Notes: generated from the sequence alone by a model not told the origin. Shown: positions 52,097-61,907, counted from the stretch's first letter. The stretch: DNA of 64,000 nucleotides from Larkinella bovis (GCF_042655385.1 NZ_JBHSMA010000002.1:682001-746000), one strand, 5' to 3'. Translations and numbers: made by a program.

Positions 52097-52203
52097 AACC
52101 GGATTCCGGTTGTTTCCCGAAAGAATATTTTTGATCCTTCGGAGTAACCAATCGCCGGAGAAGCGTTCTGGCTACGTGGCAGGGCGTTCTTCCGGAGATT
52201 GGG

Positions 52204-54123
52204 TCACCATTCCAGAAAAACCGTAGCGTAGGGTTTTAGCGAAAACCGCAGGTTCTCATCCCCGTTCGCGGGTATAGGCTGGCCGGTTTCTTCCCAAAAC
52301 GTAGCGGGGGAAAAACAGGCCCGGGCAAACGTGGTTTCATCGATTGTCCGCTGAAAAACCGCCTGCCTGACCGGTACCGAAACCGGCTGAACCTCATCCG
52401 TCAGGTTGGCGAGGATCAGGGCGGTTTTTCCGTCGTTTTCCAGACACATCGCTTCAACCTGGAGCGGTCGCTGGCTGACGGTTGGAATCACTCGTCCGGC
52501 CCGGAAACGATTGACGGTTCTGAAAACCCAATACATCGGGAACACCATGCCGGCTTCGGCCAAAAACTCGTTGGGGTAGGCCGAGGGCGAATCGCCCTGC
52601 AAAATGCCCTGTTCGCCGATGGTTTCGTAATAGGTAAGCGACCGGGCTCCGGCCTGCATCAGATTTTTCAGACTGGCTACCGTCCAGGCGGCTCCGAACA
52701 GTGCCATTTGCCGGGGATCGGTCGAGAAAGGCATTTGAACGGAATCCGAAACCGGTTCGTCACCGGTGGCATCGGGATTGAAACGCGGGCGGAGCGTGAC
52801 GGGCGAAACATGCACGTCCGGAATCCAGCGACGAGCATCCCGAACGGTGTCGGACTGGGCCGCCGTATTTTCCATTACGGTCAGACAATCAACGGCATGG
52901 GCCTGCGGACTCACCGAATAACCGATGAAATCGACGGCATCGAGCGCGGGGGTTTCCCGGTTAACGGCCACAAAAAAAACATTGGTTCCGGCACCGATTG
53001 GGACCTTGGGAAAAGCCTGCCGCAGGGGCGAAACCACCTGGTCGATCAGCGAAGTTGGCGTTGTTTTGGTGTAATTGCTGAGAATCAAAACCGATGCAAC
53101 CAGATCCGGATCAATGGGTTGTTTCAGAAAGGTATACAGTTCGAAGTTAGCCAACTGATTAAAAAGCAGCACAAGCTCCAGATTGATACCCAGTCGGGTA
53201 GCGTCTTCAATTCCTTTTTGCAGTTCATCGATCCAGTCCGGTTGCTGAAAATTGACCTCCACCCGCAGGTGCTGAAAACCGCCTTCCCGGAGAAGATCCA
53301 CGGCCGATGTCGTTAGCGGTTTGGCATTGCTTCCGAGGCCAATGGCGGGCAAAACCAGGGTTGAGGATTCGACCGAAACAACGGTTTCGGAAGCAGTGGA
53401 TTGAGCCGTCAGGGGCAGGGCATCCGGCCCAACCAGCCGCAGTTCGACCGATTGCTGCACGGTATCGCCCGGCCGGAGCGTTACCGGAAACGGTTTGGCC
53501 AGCGGAGTACAGTAGGTTTTGTAGGAAGCATCCGTCCAGTTCCGCTGGTCCTCGGTTTCGAACACATCGCCCACAAACCACAGGACCGCCGAACCGCCGT
53601 TGACCGTCGGCCACTGCATTTCGCGAATGTTGAAAAACGGCTGGTGCGGGCTGATGGCTTCCGGAAAGGTCGCCACCGACTGGCTGCCGTCGGGATGCGT
53701 CAGTGTACAGGCTTGCCCGTTGCACTCCGGAATCGGGTGCAGAATGCAGAAACCGGCACGGTTCCGGCGAAATTCCGTGAGCGCTTCCCCGTCGATATTG
53801 AACTGGATCGTGCCATCGGGTTCGCCGACAAGTTCGCACTGCCAGCGAAACTGAATGGTTTCGTTGCGGCATTCGCAGGTATAGCGAATGTGAAACGAAT
53901 CGTCCTGTTGCTCAATGAATTCGTCGGTAATGGTATGGGTTGCCGTTGCCCAGTTGTGGTCACGAATGGCATGGTACATCATCCGCAGCACTTCGTGGTC
54001 GCCCAGGCGGATGTACCGCAGAAACCCCCGGTCGTACAGCATTGTAAGCGGGCCGGCGCGGAGAATACGGGGTTCCGGTAACGGCTCGTTCAGGCCGTAC
54101 CGGATCAGGGAGGTTGAATTCAT
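52204..54123 (-). CDS. D-apionate lactonase-like protein (ApnL family)
   Basis: 639 residues from the ATG at 54123. N-terminal motifs GLNEPLPEPRILRAGPL, FLRYIRLGDHEVLR and RNRAGFCILHPIPEC match what I recall of ApnL, which opens D-apionolactone in apiose breakdown; the middle part looks like a TIM barrel (HLRVEVNFQQPDWIDEL, VDFIGYSVSPQAHA). The family call is from memory, and no apiose or apionate genes (apnK, apnX, apnO) are nearby, so the substrate is uncertain. The upstream NAD(P)-binding gene stops 7 bases before its start, so the two form an operon. Confidence 0.7.
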   Translation of the reverse strand: MNSTSLIRYGLNEPLPEPRILRAGPLTMLYDRGFLRYIRLGDHEVLRMMYHAIRDHNWATATHTITDEFIEQQDDSFHIRYTCECRNETIQFRWQCELVGEPDGTIQFNIDGEALTEFRRNRAGFCILHPIPECNGQACTLTHPDGSQSVATFPEAISPHQPFFNIREMQWPTVNGGSAVLWFVGDVFETEDQRNWTDASYKTYCTPLAKPFPVTLRPGDTVQQSVELRLVGPDALPLTAQSTASETVVSVESSTLVLPAIGLGSNAKPLTTSAVDLLREGGFQHLRVEVNFQQPDWIDELQKGIEDATRLGINLELVLLFNQLANFELYTFLKQPIDPDLVASVLILSNYTKTTPTSLIDQVVSPLRQAFPKVPIGAGTNVFFVAVNRETPALDAVDFIGYSVSPQAHAVDCLTVMENTAAQSDTVRDARRWIPDVHVSPVTLRPRFNPDATGDEPVSDSVQMPFSTDPRQMALFGAAWTVASLKNLMQAGARSLTYYETIGEQGILQGDSPSAYPNEFLAEAGMVFPMYWVFRTVNRFRAGRVIPTVSQRPLQVEAMCLENDGKTALILANLTDEVQPVSVPVRQAVFQRTIDETTFARACFSPATFWEETGQPIPANGDENLRFSLKPYATVFLEW

Positions 54124-54130
54124 AATGGGT

Positions 54131-54781
54131 TTAGAATGACTGCAACTGATCCGATTCAAAGATATGCTTTCCGACCAGTTCCTGTTGCGCTTTCTGACAC
54201 ATCACCGTAGCGACGCGTTCGGCGCGGATGCCTTTGTAACGGGCGGGAATCAGCGGATTCAATAACCGCATCAGCCCGGCGCCGATGCGTTCGCCCAGCC
54301 GGAATTCTTTCCGGTCGCCGAGCAGGAGCGAGGGGCGGAAAATCAGTAGGGTCGGGTAGTCCAGCGCACTGAGGTCGCGCTCGAGTTCGCCTTTGACCCG
54401 GTTGTAGAAAAATGAGGAATTAGGATTGGCCCCCAGGGAGGAAACCAGTAAAAATTGCCGGGCCTGGTTGACCAAAGCCTGCCTGGCAACGTCTAAGGGA
54501 TATTGGTAATCAACTTTTCGAAACGCTTCGCGCGAACCCGCCTGTTTCAGGGTGGTGCCGAGGCAGCAGAAAATGTCGTCAGCCTGGACCAAAAGGCCGT
54601 TCGGGTGATCAAAGTCGTACTGAATTTCCTGTAAACGAGGATGTTGCCAACCCAGCGAATGCCGCACTAATACTTTTACTTTTTCGTACGCGGCCGTATC
54701 GACCAGGCGGTGCGTCAATGCGGTGCCGATCAGTCCGGTCGCTCCGATAACAAGGGCGGTTTTTGAAGGTGGTTGGGTCAT
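54131..54781 (-). CDS. NAD(P)-binding Rossmann protein (SDR-type, HTATIP2/oxidoreductase-like)
   Basis: 216 residues with an N-terminal dinucleotide-binding motif (LVIGATGLIGTAL), a DDIFCCLGTTLKQAGSREAFRKVD segment and FLLVSSLGANPNSSFFYNRVKGELE, where the Ser, Tyr and Lys could be the SDR triad. Members are atypical short-chain dehydrogenase-like proteins with poorly known substrates. It heads a two-gene minus-strand unit with the ApnL-like gene. The upstream neighbour at 54864 is divergent. Confidence 0.9.
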   Translation of the reverse strand: MTQPPSKTALVIGATGLIGTALTHRLVDTAAYEKVKVLVRHSLGWQHPRLQEIQYDFDHPNGLLVQADDIFCCLGTTLKQAGSREAFRKVDYQYPLDVARQALVNQARQFLLVSSLGANPNSSFFYNRVKGELERDLSALDYPTLLIFRPSLLLGDRKEFRLGERIGAGLMRLLNPLIPARYKGIRAERVATVMCQKAQQELVGKHIFESDQLQSF

Positions 54782-54863
54782 TCGTGGGGAAATTTCTGTT
54801 AAAGAATACTAATTTATAGGCGAGTATTTGTTTTTTAACCATCTTTTCTCAAAAAACTACTCA

Positions 54864-57332
54864 ATGAGTCGACTAGAGCCTTCGTTCCGTCGCTTTTACT
54901 GGCTGATCGCCCTTCCGGTCCTGCTGGCGTTTGGCGGGGCCGATCCCGATTTTCCGACCCGTCTGGTCGAGCGCTTACAGGCTTTCAACTCGGCGTTTCC
55001 GAAAGAGAAAGTCTACGTTCAGACCGACCGACCGTATTACACGGTTGGCGAAACGATCTGGATAAAGGCGTATTTATTCGACGGCCCGTTGCACCAGGCC
55101 GATTCTGTCAGTAAAGTGGTCTACGTCGATCTGGTGCAGATTGACAGCCGGAAAGTGATGGTTCACCGGGTGCTGCCGGTGGAGCATGGCTACGCGACCG
55201 GTGACATCGCACTGGGTGATTCGCTGGCGTCGGGCGGCTATCTGCTGCGGGCCTACACGGGCTGGATGCGGAATTTTTCTGAAGATTATTTTTTCACTAA
55301 ACCGCTTACCCTGCTGCGAACCGACGCGGACAATGGCCCACCGGTGACGGGGCAACCCACGATGCCCCGGCCCGATGTGCAGTTTTTCCCGGAAGGCGGG
55401 CAGTTGATCAACGGCATTGAAGGGCGGGTGGCGTTTAAAGTGACCAGTCCGGCGGGCAAAGGTCTGGATGCTTCCGGTTTTGTACTCAATTCGGCAAAGG
55501 ATACCGTGAGCGGTTTTTCGTCGAAACACCTGGGGATGGGGCACTTCCCCCTAAAACCGGAAACCGGGCAGCTCTATACGGCTTTCGTTAAACTCGCCGA
55601 TGGCAGTATGCACACGTTTCCGCTGCCCGAAGCCCGTCCGGAAGGGTACGTTATGGTCGTCGACAATGTAACAAACCGGGATAATGTTCGGGTATACATC
55701 AAAAATAACAAACCGGCCAGCGTGCAGGGCAAGTTTACACTCATTGCCCAATCGCGCGGAAAACCGATCCAGGTAGCGCTGGGCGACGTCGGCAAGAAGG
55801 CGGTGGTGATGCAGATCGCGCGGCAATTATTCCCGGACGGGATTTCGCAGATTACCCTGTTCGACGAAACCAATCAGCCGGTTTGCGAACGGCTGGTGTT
55901 TGTGGATAAGAATAACCGGCTGACCATCCACCTGAAACCGTCGAAACCGGTGTTCAGCCCGCGCGAAAAAGTGCAGGTTGATGTGGCCGTAACGGACGCC
56001 AGTGGCGCGCCGGTTCGGGCCAATCTGTCGCTGGCGGCCACCGATGCGGCCCAGGTGCTGGAGAAGGAACCCTATGCCACCGACCTGGTTTCGTACCTGC
56101 TGCTGAGTTCCGACCTGAAAGGCACCATCGAGCAACCCGGTTATTACTTTAATCCGGCGAACAAAGAACGCGTGCCCGATCTGGATGTGCTAATGATGAC
56201 GCAAGGCTGGCGCCGGTTTGTCTGGAAAGAGGTTCTGCAGGAGTCGTATGTTCCGGCTAAATACCCCATCGAAGAAGGCCTGACGTTCTCGGGGCAGGTG
56301 GTCCGGGCCAATCAGAAAGCGTCCGGCGTGGCTAACCTGACTTTTATGGTGATGCAGCCCGACAGCTCGCGGGATGTGCTGGCGGGTGAATCCGACGAGA
56401 ACGGGCGGTTTATTGTGCAGGGGCTGAATATCCTCGATTCAACCAAGGTACTGATTCAGGCGACCATTGGCAAAAATAACCGGAATGTGGACGTGAAACT
56501 GAATGAATTTTACAGCCCGACGCTCACCGTAACCCAGGTTCCGTATAACCCGCTGGTTTTCCAGCGCGACGAGCTGGCGGATTATCTGAAACGGGCCAAA
56601 GAATACCTGGATATTGAACGGCAAATCCGGCAAAACCGCGAGATTTTACTGAAGGAAGTCACCGTCCGGAAAAAGAAGGAAGCGCCGGCGGATTCGCGGA
56701 AGATTTACGGTCAGGCCAGCAATACGCTGAAAGTCGATCAAACGATGATGGGGGGCGCCATGAACGTGCTGGATTTGCTACGGGGCCGGATTGCGGGGGT
56801 GAGCGTGTCGGGCAGCGCCATGAATCCGACGGTTCAGATTCGCGGGTCGGTCAATTTTCAGGGCGTGGTTGAGCCACTGTTTACGCTGGACGGCGTACCG
56901 GTCGATAAATCGAGCATCGTGTCGATTCCGGTTTTTGACGTTGATTACATCGATGTCCTGAAAGGGGCCAATGCGGCCATTTTCGGCAGTCGGGCGAGTG
57001 GGGGCGTGATTGCGGTATACACCAAACGGGGGTCGCCCAATTACGACTATACCCAGGAGAAAGTGCCTGGCACGCTGGTGGCAATCTTACCCGGTTTTCG
57101 GCTGGCCCGCGAATTTTATGCGCCCAAATACGACCAGCCGAAGCCCGAACACGTTCGCCCGGACTACCGTCCGACGCTGCACTGGGCTCCGATGATCCAG
57201 ACCGGAGAGGACGGCAAAGCGCAGGTGACTTTTTTTGCTTCCGATGCCCGCAGCCCGATTCGCCTGCTGGTTGAAGGGGCTTCTGTCGACGGCCGACCGG
57301 GCGTGGGAAAAGCGGTTTTTGAAGTAAAATGA
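54864..57332 (+). CDS. Secreted MG2-type domain protein with TonB-receptor plug domain
   Basis: 822 residues from the ATG at 54864; the TTG-started frame at 54828 is less likely. A signal or anchor region (LIALPVLLAFGG) is followed by KVYVQTDRPYYTVGETIWIKAYLF, the MG2/alpha-2-macroglobulin-like opening, then several immunoglobulin-like beta domains and a carboxypeptidase-like segment (VRANQKASGVANLTFMV). At about residues 630-725 is a TonB-dependent receptor plug (LLRGRIAGVSVSG, VQIRGSVNFQG, LFTLDGVPVD, IDVLKGANAAIFGSRASGG). No barrel follows. It may act in uptake or surface protein assembly; the function is unknown. Confidence 0.88.
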   Translation: MSRLEPSFRRFYWLIALPVLLAFGGADPDFPTRLVERLQAFNSAFPKEKVYVQTDRPYYTVGETIWIKAYLFDGPLHQADSVSKVVYVDLVQIDSRKVMVHRVLPVEHGYATGDIALGDSLASGGYLLRAYTGWMRNFSEDYFFTKPLTLLRTDADNGPPVTGQPTMPRPDVQFFPEGGQLINGIEGRVAFKVTSPAGKGLDASGFVLNSAKDTVSGFSSKHLGMGHFPLKPETGQLYTAFVKLADGSMHTFPLPEARPEGYVMVVDNVTNRDNVRVYIKNNKPASVQGKFTLIAQSRGKPIQVALGDVGKKAVVMQIARQLFPDGISQITLFDETNQPVCERLVFVDKNNRLTIHLKPSKPVFSPREKVQVDVAVTDASGAPVRANLSLAATDAAQVLEKEPYATDLVSYLLLSSDLKGTIEQPGYYFNPANKERVPDLDVLMMTQGWRRFVWKEVLQESYVPAKYPIEEGLTFSGQVVRANQKASGVANLTFMVMQPDSSRDVLAGESDENGRFIVQGLNILDSTKVLIQATIGKNNRNVDVKLNEFYSPTLTVTQVPYNPLVFQRDELADYLKRAKEYLDIERQIRQNREILLKEVTVRKKKEAPADSRKIYGQASNTLKVDQTMMGGAMNVLDLLRGRIAGVSVSGSAMNPTVQIRGSVNFQGVVEPLFTLDGVPVDKSSIVSIPVFDVDYIDVLKGANAAIFGSRASGGVIAVYTKRGSPNYDYTQEKVPGTLVAILPGFRLAREFYAPKYDQPKPEHVRPDYRPTLHWAPMIQTGEDGKAQVTFFASDARSPIRLLVEGASVDGRPGVGKAVFEVK

Positions 57333-57400
57333 CGGTTTACTGGTTACGGTACTCGCTGGTTGGGTGCGTTAGTCAACCGGAAGCCAACTACGGTAAACCG
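57333..57400 (+). repeat. Intergenic palindrome after the plug-domain gene (CGGTTTACGGTAT-word family)
   Basis: CGGTTTAC (57333-57340) pairs with GTAAACCG (57393-57400), and CTGGTTG (57356-57362) pairs with CAACCGG (57374-57380) with one mismatch. TACGGTA words are interspersed. The left arm abuts the stop codon. Confidence 0.65.
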
Positions 57401-57444
57401 GTTTTAATTTGTAATTTACCACCCTGAACCCTTATCGAAATGCT

Positions 57445-58482
57445 ATGAAAAAAAGTATGCTGTCGGTGCTGTTGGCGGCAAGCAGTTGCCTGACCTTGGC
57501 CCAAACGCCCTATCCCTCCCTCGGTTCGATCGAGCGTCTGGATCCGAAACTGGATGCCCTGCTGGCGAAAGACGCCAGGCTGGAGGTGCTGGCCAGTGGG
57601 TTTGACTGGTCCGAAGGGCCGGTTTGGGTGAAAGGAGCCGGGAATGCGGACGGCTATCTGCTGTTTTCGGATGTGCCCCAGAACACCATTTTTAAATGGT
57701 CGGAAAAAGAAGGATGCAAGCCGTTCATGAAACCGTCGGGCTACACCGGCGTGGCGGCTTACGGGGGCGAACCGGGCAGCAACGGGCTGGCACTGGATGG
57801 CAAAGGCCGACTGATTTCGGCGGAACATGGCGACCGGCGGATTTCGGCGCTGGGGCTGGATGGCGTGTCGGGCGGGAAGAAAACGCTGGCCGATACGTAC
57901 GGCGGAAAACGCTTCAACAGCCCCAACGACGTGGCCCCGCACTCCAATGGCAGTGTCTATTTTACGGACCCGCCGTATGGCTTGCCGGGCCGCGAGAACG
58001 ATACCAAAACCCGGGAGCTGAGCATTCACGGCGTTTACCGGGTGGCTCCCGACGGCAAAGTGACCCTGCTCATCGACGACCTGACCCGGCCGAACGGCAT
58101 TGCCTTTTCGCCCGACGAAAAAACGTTATACATCGCGCAGTCTGATCCCGAAAAACCGTATATTATGGCCTATCCCGTGCAGACCGACGGAACCGTGGGC
58201 AAAGGCCGGATTTTTTACGACGCCACCGAAGGGGTGAAGCAGAAGCTGCCCGGTTTACCCGATGGCCTGAAAGTCGATAAAAGTGGGGTTGTCTGGTCAA
58301 GCGGTCCGGGGGGCATTCTGATTATTGCACCCGACCGGCCCGATGGACCGGGTAAACTGCTGGGGCGTATCCGAACCGGCGTTGCGACGGCCAACTGTGC
58401 ATTTGGCAACGAGGGTTCTACGCTCTATATCACGGCGGATATGTACCTGATCCGGATCAAAACGCTGGCCAAAGGATTCTGA
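57445..58482 (+). CDS. Exported SMP-30/gluconolactonase-family protein
   Basis: 345 residues. A signal peptide (to about residue 22, LTLAQ) precedes a six-bladed propeller: FDWSEGPVWVK, GYLLFSDVPQNTIFKW, GSNGLALDGKGRLISAEHGDRR, NSPNDVAPHSNGSVYFTDPPYG, LTRPNGIAFSPDEKTLYIAQSD and LPDGLKVDKSGVVWSSGPGG. The Glu, Asn and Asp metal ligands are in SEGP, NSPND and LPDGL. Such enzymes hydrolyse sugar lactones in the periplasm. It could act on the same type of lactone as the nearby ApnL-like protein, but they are not co-transcribed. Confidence 0.9.
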   Translation: MKKSMLSVLLAASSCLTLAQTPYPSLGSIERLDPKLDALLAKDARLEVLASGFDWSEGPVWVKGAGNADGYLLFSDVPQNTIFKWSEKEGCKPFMKPSGYTGVAAYGGEPGSNGLALDGKGRLISAEHGDRRISALGLDGVSGGKKTLADTYGGKRFNSPNDVAPHSNGSVYFTDPPYGLPGRENDTKTRELSIHGVYRVAPDGKVTLLIDDLTRPNGIAFSPDEKTLYIAQSDPEKPYIMAYPVQTDGTVGKGRIFYDATEGVKQKLPGLPDGLKVDKSGVVWSSGPGGILIIAPDRPDGPGKLLGRIRTGVATANCAFGNEGSTLYITADMYLIRIKTLAKGF

Positions 58483-58563
58483 CAACCGAAAAACCGGTTC
58501 GGTATCCGTAAAATAACTCTTAATTCTTACCGTTTGATTCATCAGTCCTACGCCTTCTCTCGT

Positions 58564-58571
58564 TATATTTG
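58564..58571 (+). promoter_or_regulatory. Probable promoter -7 box of the PBP2-rodA unit
   Basis: TATATTTG at 58564-58571 is an exact TAnnTTTG match. A TTTG lies too far upstream (27 bases) to be a standard -33 box. The leader to the ATG at 58622 is about 45 bases. Confidence 0.45.
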
Positions 58572-58621
58572 TAACTAAGTTGGCACGAATCGTGAGGAAA
58601 GGATTTACGGGATAAAGAGTT

Positions 58622-60595
58622 ATGCTTGAGAACAGAAAATACATTGTCATCGGCGTTTTCTGTCTGGTTGGGCTGGTCTATCTGGCGCGTTTGTTTTATC
58701 TGCAAATTCTGGATGACAGTTATTCGCTGGAGTCGTCGAGTAACTCCATCAAACGGGTGATCGAGATTCCGTATCGTGGCCAGATCTACGACCGCAACGG
58801 GAAACTCATCGTATACAACAATCCGGTTTACGATCTATACGTCACTCCTAAAAAAGTATACATTCCGGATACGGTAGCCTTCTGTCAGTTGATGGGACTG
58901 GAGCGCCCCGAATTCGACAGCATTATGGCGAGTGCCAGAGCCTATTCGTCCAACAAACCCTCGTTGTTTTTGCGGCAGTTGTCCAAGGAGGATTTTGCCC
59001 GGATTCAGGATGCCCTGGTGGATTATAAAGGGTTCGAACACGTAACCAGTTCGACCCGGACTTACCCGGCGCGCACCCTGGCCAATGCGCTGGGGTACGT
59101 GAGCGAAATCAGCAAAAAGCAACTCGATGAGCAGGAGACGCCCTACTACCGGCAGGGTGATTACATTGGCCATAGCGGACTGGAGGAACAGTACGAATCG
59201 GTATTACGCGGGCAGCGGGGCATCAAGTTTGTAATGCAGGATGTGCACGCCGTACCGAAAGGGTCCTGGAAAAATGGGGCCTTTGATTCGCTGGCGGTTG
59301 CGGGTAAAAACCTTTATACCGGCATCGATGTCGAAATTCAGCAATATGCCGACACGCTGATGCAGAACAAGGTGGGCAGTGTGGTGGCCATCGAACCGTC
59401 GACCGGCCAGATTCTGGCGATGGTGTCGGCACCGACGTATGATCCCAATATTTTATCGAGCCGGTATTTTTCCAAAAGTTATTCGCAACTGGCGAAAAAC
59501 CCGTATAAACCGCTGATCAACCGCCCGGTCATGGCGAGTTACCGGCCCGGCTCAACGTTCAAGCTGATTCAGAGTCTGGTGGCCCTGCAAGATGGTGCGG
59601 TTTTGCCCAGTTCGATTTTCAGCCACGCGGGCGTTCCGATGAAGTGCCACTGCAACCGGTCCGGTCGTCTGAATCTGTCGGGGGCCGTTCAGTATTCCTG
59701 CAACCCCTACTTCTACCACGTTTTCCGGCGGCTGCTGTATAACAACTCGGAGCGCAATACCTTCAAGGCATCGGCGATGGGCCTGCACCACTGGCACGAT
59801 ATGGTGGCCAAATTCGGAATCGGACAGCAGTTGGGAATCGATTTGCCGAGTGAACGGAAAGGGAATTTGCCCGATGCGGATTATTACAACCGGATGTACG
59901 GTGAGAAACGCTGGAAATTTTCCACGATTTATTCGCTCAGCATTGGCGAAGGCGAGTTGCTGATTACGCCCCTGAAAATGGCGAACGTAGCGGCTATTAT
60001 TGCCAACCGGGGCTGGTTTTATACTCCCCATCTGGTGGCCGGAATCGGCAAACCGGGTGAGGGCATCGATCCGAAATACCTCGAAAAACGCGATGTAGGC
60101 ATTAACCCCGCCTTTTTCGAGTACGTCGCCGAAGGCATGCAGGGGGCGGTTGAGCACGGAACCGTTACGGCAGGGGCCATCATTCCGGGTATCACCATGT
60201 GCGGAAAAACCGGGACGTCCCAGAACAAAAAAGGAAAGGATCATTCGATTTTTGTGGCCTTTGCGCCCCGCGAGAATCCCAAAATTGCCATCGCCGTGTT
60301 TGTGGAAAACGCGGGCTGGGGTGGGGTGGCTGCGGCTTCGGTGGCCTCCCTCGTAATTGAAAAATACATCAAACGGCGCGTCGATAATCTGGCACTGGAA
60401 AAGAAAATAAAAGAAGCGAACTACCTGCCGGCCATCACCCCTCCCAAGAAACCTGCACCCATTCCTAAAAAAATTGAAACACCCCGGGATTCGGCGGCAA
60501 AACCGCTGATCGTGAAAACCGCCCCGCAGCGGACGGCAAGCCCGGCGGAACCCAACTTACTGGTGGCCCAATCGGTCACCGCGAACGGAAATTAA
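58622..60595 (+). CDS. mrdA: Penicillin-binding protein 2, elongation-specific transpeptidase
   Basis: 657 residues. A short N-terminus with one membrane helix (IVIGVFCLVGLVYLARLFYLQI), a pedestal/dimer domain (IPYRGQIYDRNGKLIVYN) and a transpeptidase domain with nucleophile Ser311 (GSTFK), YSCNPYFYHVFR (SxN) and CGKTGTSQN. The C-terminal ~60 residues are a Pro/Lys-rich tail. It cross-links wall glycan made by RodA, whose gene follows 26 bases later. The usual mreB-mreC-mreD genes are not upstream; an SMP-30 gene is there instead. Confidence 0.95.
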   Translation: MLENRKYIVIGVFCLVGLVYLARLFYLQILDDSYSLESSSNSIKRVIEIPYRGQIYDRNGKLIVYNNPVYDLYVTPKKVYIPDTVAFCQLMGLERPEFDSIMASARAYSSNKPSLFLRQLSKEDFARIQDALVDYKGFEHVTSSTRTYPARTLANALGYVSEISKKQLDEQETPYYRQGDYIGHSGLEEQYESVLRGQRGIKFVMQDVHAVPKGSWKNGAFDSLAVAGKNLYTGIDVEIQQYADTLMQNKVGSVVAIEPSTGQILAMVSAPTYDPNILSSRYFSKSYSQLAKNPYKPLINRPVMASYRPGSTFKLIQSLVALQDGAVLPSSIFSHAGVPMKCHCNRSGRLNLSGAVQYSCNPYFYHVFRRLLYNNSERNTFKASAMGLHHWHDMVAKFGIGQQLGIDLPSERKGNLPDADYYNRMYGEKRWKFSTIYSLSIGEGELLITPLKMANVAAIIANRGWFYTPHLVAGIGKPGEGIDPKYLEKRDVGINPAFFEYVAEGMQGAVEHGTVTAGAIIPGITMCGKTGTSQNKKGKDHSIFVAFAPRENPKIAIAVFVENAGWGGVAAASVASLVIEKYIKRRVDNLALEKKIKEANYLPAITPPKKPAPIPKKIETPRDSAAKPLIVKTAPQRTASPAEPNLLVAQSVTANGN

Positions 60596-60621
60596 TTCAT
60601 CATTAATCATTCTATATTCCC

Positions 60622-61902
60622 TTGGTTTCGCGCGAACCACAGATTACGCAAAACATCGATTGGGTGACACTCATGCTGTATATAGCCTGTGTGTTAATGG
60701 GTTGGCTAAATGTTTACGCAGCCGTTTATAGCCCGGAATCCCAAACGAGTCTGTTCGATTTATCGACCAATGCCGGAAAGCAGTTGATGTGGATCGGCAC
60801 CACGGTTTTGTTGATTATTGCCATTCTGGTCATCAACTACCGGTTTTGGGATACTTTTGCCTTTGTAATTTACGGGATTACCATTCTGTCGTTGCTGCTG
60901 GTGTTGGTGGCCGGCTCGAACGTCAACGGATCGCGGTCGTGGTTCAAATTCGGCGGTTTTTCCATCCAGCCCGCCGAATTTGCCAAACTGGGAACGGCCC
61001 TGGCGCTGGCCCGGTACATCGATTATCCGAACGTTAACCTGACCAAGCTGAAAGACCAGCTCTGGTGCGTCGGCATCATCGCTTTGCCCGCTTTGCTCAT
61101 CATTGCTTCGAATGAAACCGGGTCGATGCTGGTGTTTGCGTCCTTCATCATCATGCTATACCGCGAAGGATTGCCGGGGATTTATCCGCTGATTGCCATT
61201 GTGGTCATTACGCTCTTCATTCTGACGCTGATTGTCCCGAAGCTGTATTTGTTTGTGGCCATTCTGGCGCTTGGTATTGTGGCTATTTTCCTGACGCCCC
61301 GCTACCAGCGATCCTTTCAGAATATTATGGTCATTGGTATTACGGCTTTCTCGATGATTGCGGTCGTGGCCGGGGTCGACTTTTTTGTGAATAGTGTTCT
61401 GCAGAAACACCAGCAAAACCGGATCAAAGTCTTGATCAATCCGGCGGCTGATCCGCTGGGGGCGGGCTGGAATGTGACACAGGCCAAGATTGCCATTGGG
61501 TCCGGGCGGCTTCAGGGGAAAGGTTTTCTGGAAGGGACCCAGACCAAATTTGACTTCGTTCCCGAACAGAGTACGGACTTCATTTTCTGCACGATCGGTG
61601 AAGAACACGGTTTTGTCGGGAGCCTGATCGTGGTAAGCTTGTTTGTTTTCCTGTTGTGCCGGATTGTTATTCTGGCCGAAAAACAACGAACGCGTTTTGC
61701 GCGGGTGTATGGCTACTCGCTGGCGGGGATTCTCTTTTTCCACCTCATGATCAACGTCGGCATGACGATTGGGCTGATGCCCGTCATAGGAATTCCACTC
61801 CCGTTCTTCAGCTACGGCGGGTCATCGCTCTGGTCGTTTTCGATTCTGCTCTTTATTTTCCTGAAACTGGATTCCCGGCGGGTCGGCATGTTTACGCGGT
61901 AG
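60622..61902 (+). CDS. rodA: Rod-shape SEDS glycosyltransferase RodA
   Basis: 426 residues with about ten membrane helices. SEDS blocks are VNGSRSWFKFGGFSIQPAEFAKLGTAL, the loop ending GFLEGTQTKFDFVPEQSTDFIFCTIGEEHGFVG (with the conserved Asp for polymerase activity), and IGIPLPFFSYGGSS. It polymerises lipid II with PBP2. The start is a TTG at 60622: an in-frame stop lies at 60604-60606 and the first ATG falls inside the first membrane helix. It is co-transcribed with mrdA. Confidence 0.96.
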   Translation: MVSREPQITQNIDWVTLMLYIACVLMGWLNVYAAVYSPESQTSLFDLSTNAGKQLMWIGTTVLLIIAILVINYRFWDTFAFVIYGITILSLLLVLVAGSNVNGSRSWFKFGGFSIQPAEFAKLGTALALARYIDYPNVNLTKLKDQLWCVGIIALPALLIIASNETGSMLVFASFIIMLYREGLPGIYPLIAIVVITLFILTLIVPKLYLFVAILALGIVAIFLTPRYQRSFQNIMVIGITAFSMIAVVAGVDFFVNSVLQKHQQNRIKVLINPAADPLGAGWNVTQAKIAIGSGRLQGKGFLEGTQTKFDFVPEQSTDFIFCTIGEEHGFVGSLIVVSLFVFLLCRIVILAEKQRTRFARVYGYSLAGILFFHLMINVGMTIGLMPVIGIPLPFFSYGGSSLWSFSILLFIFLKLDSRRVGMFTR

Positions 61903-61907
61903 CTTTT

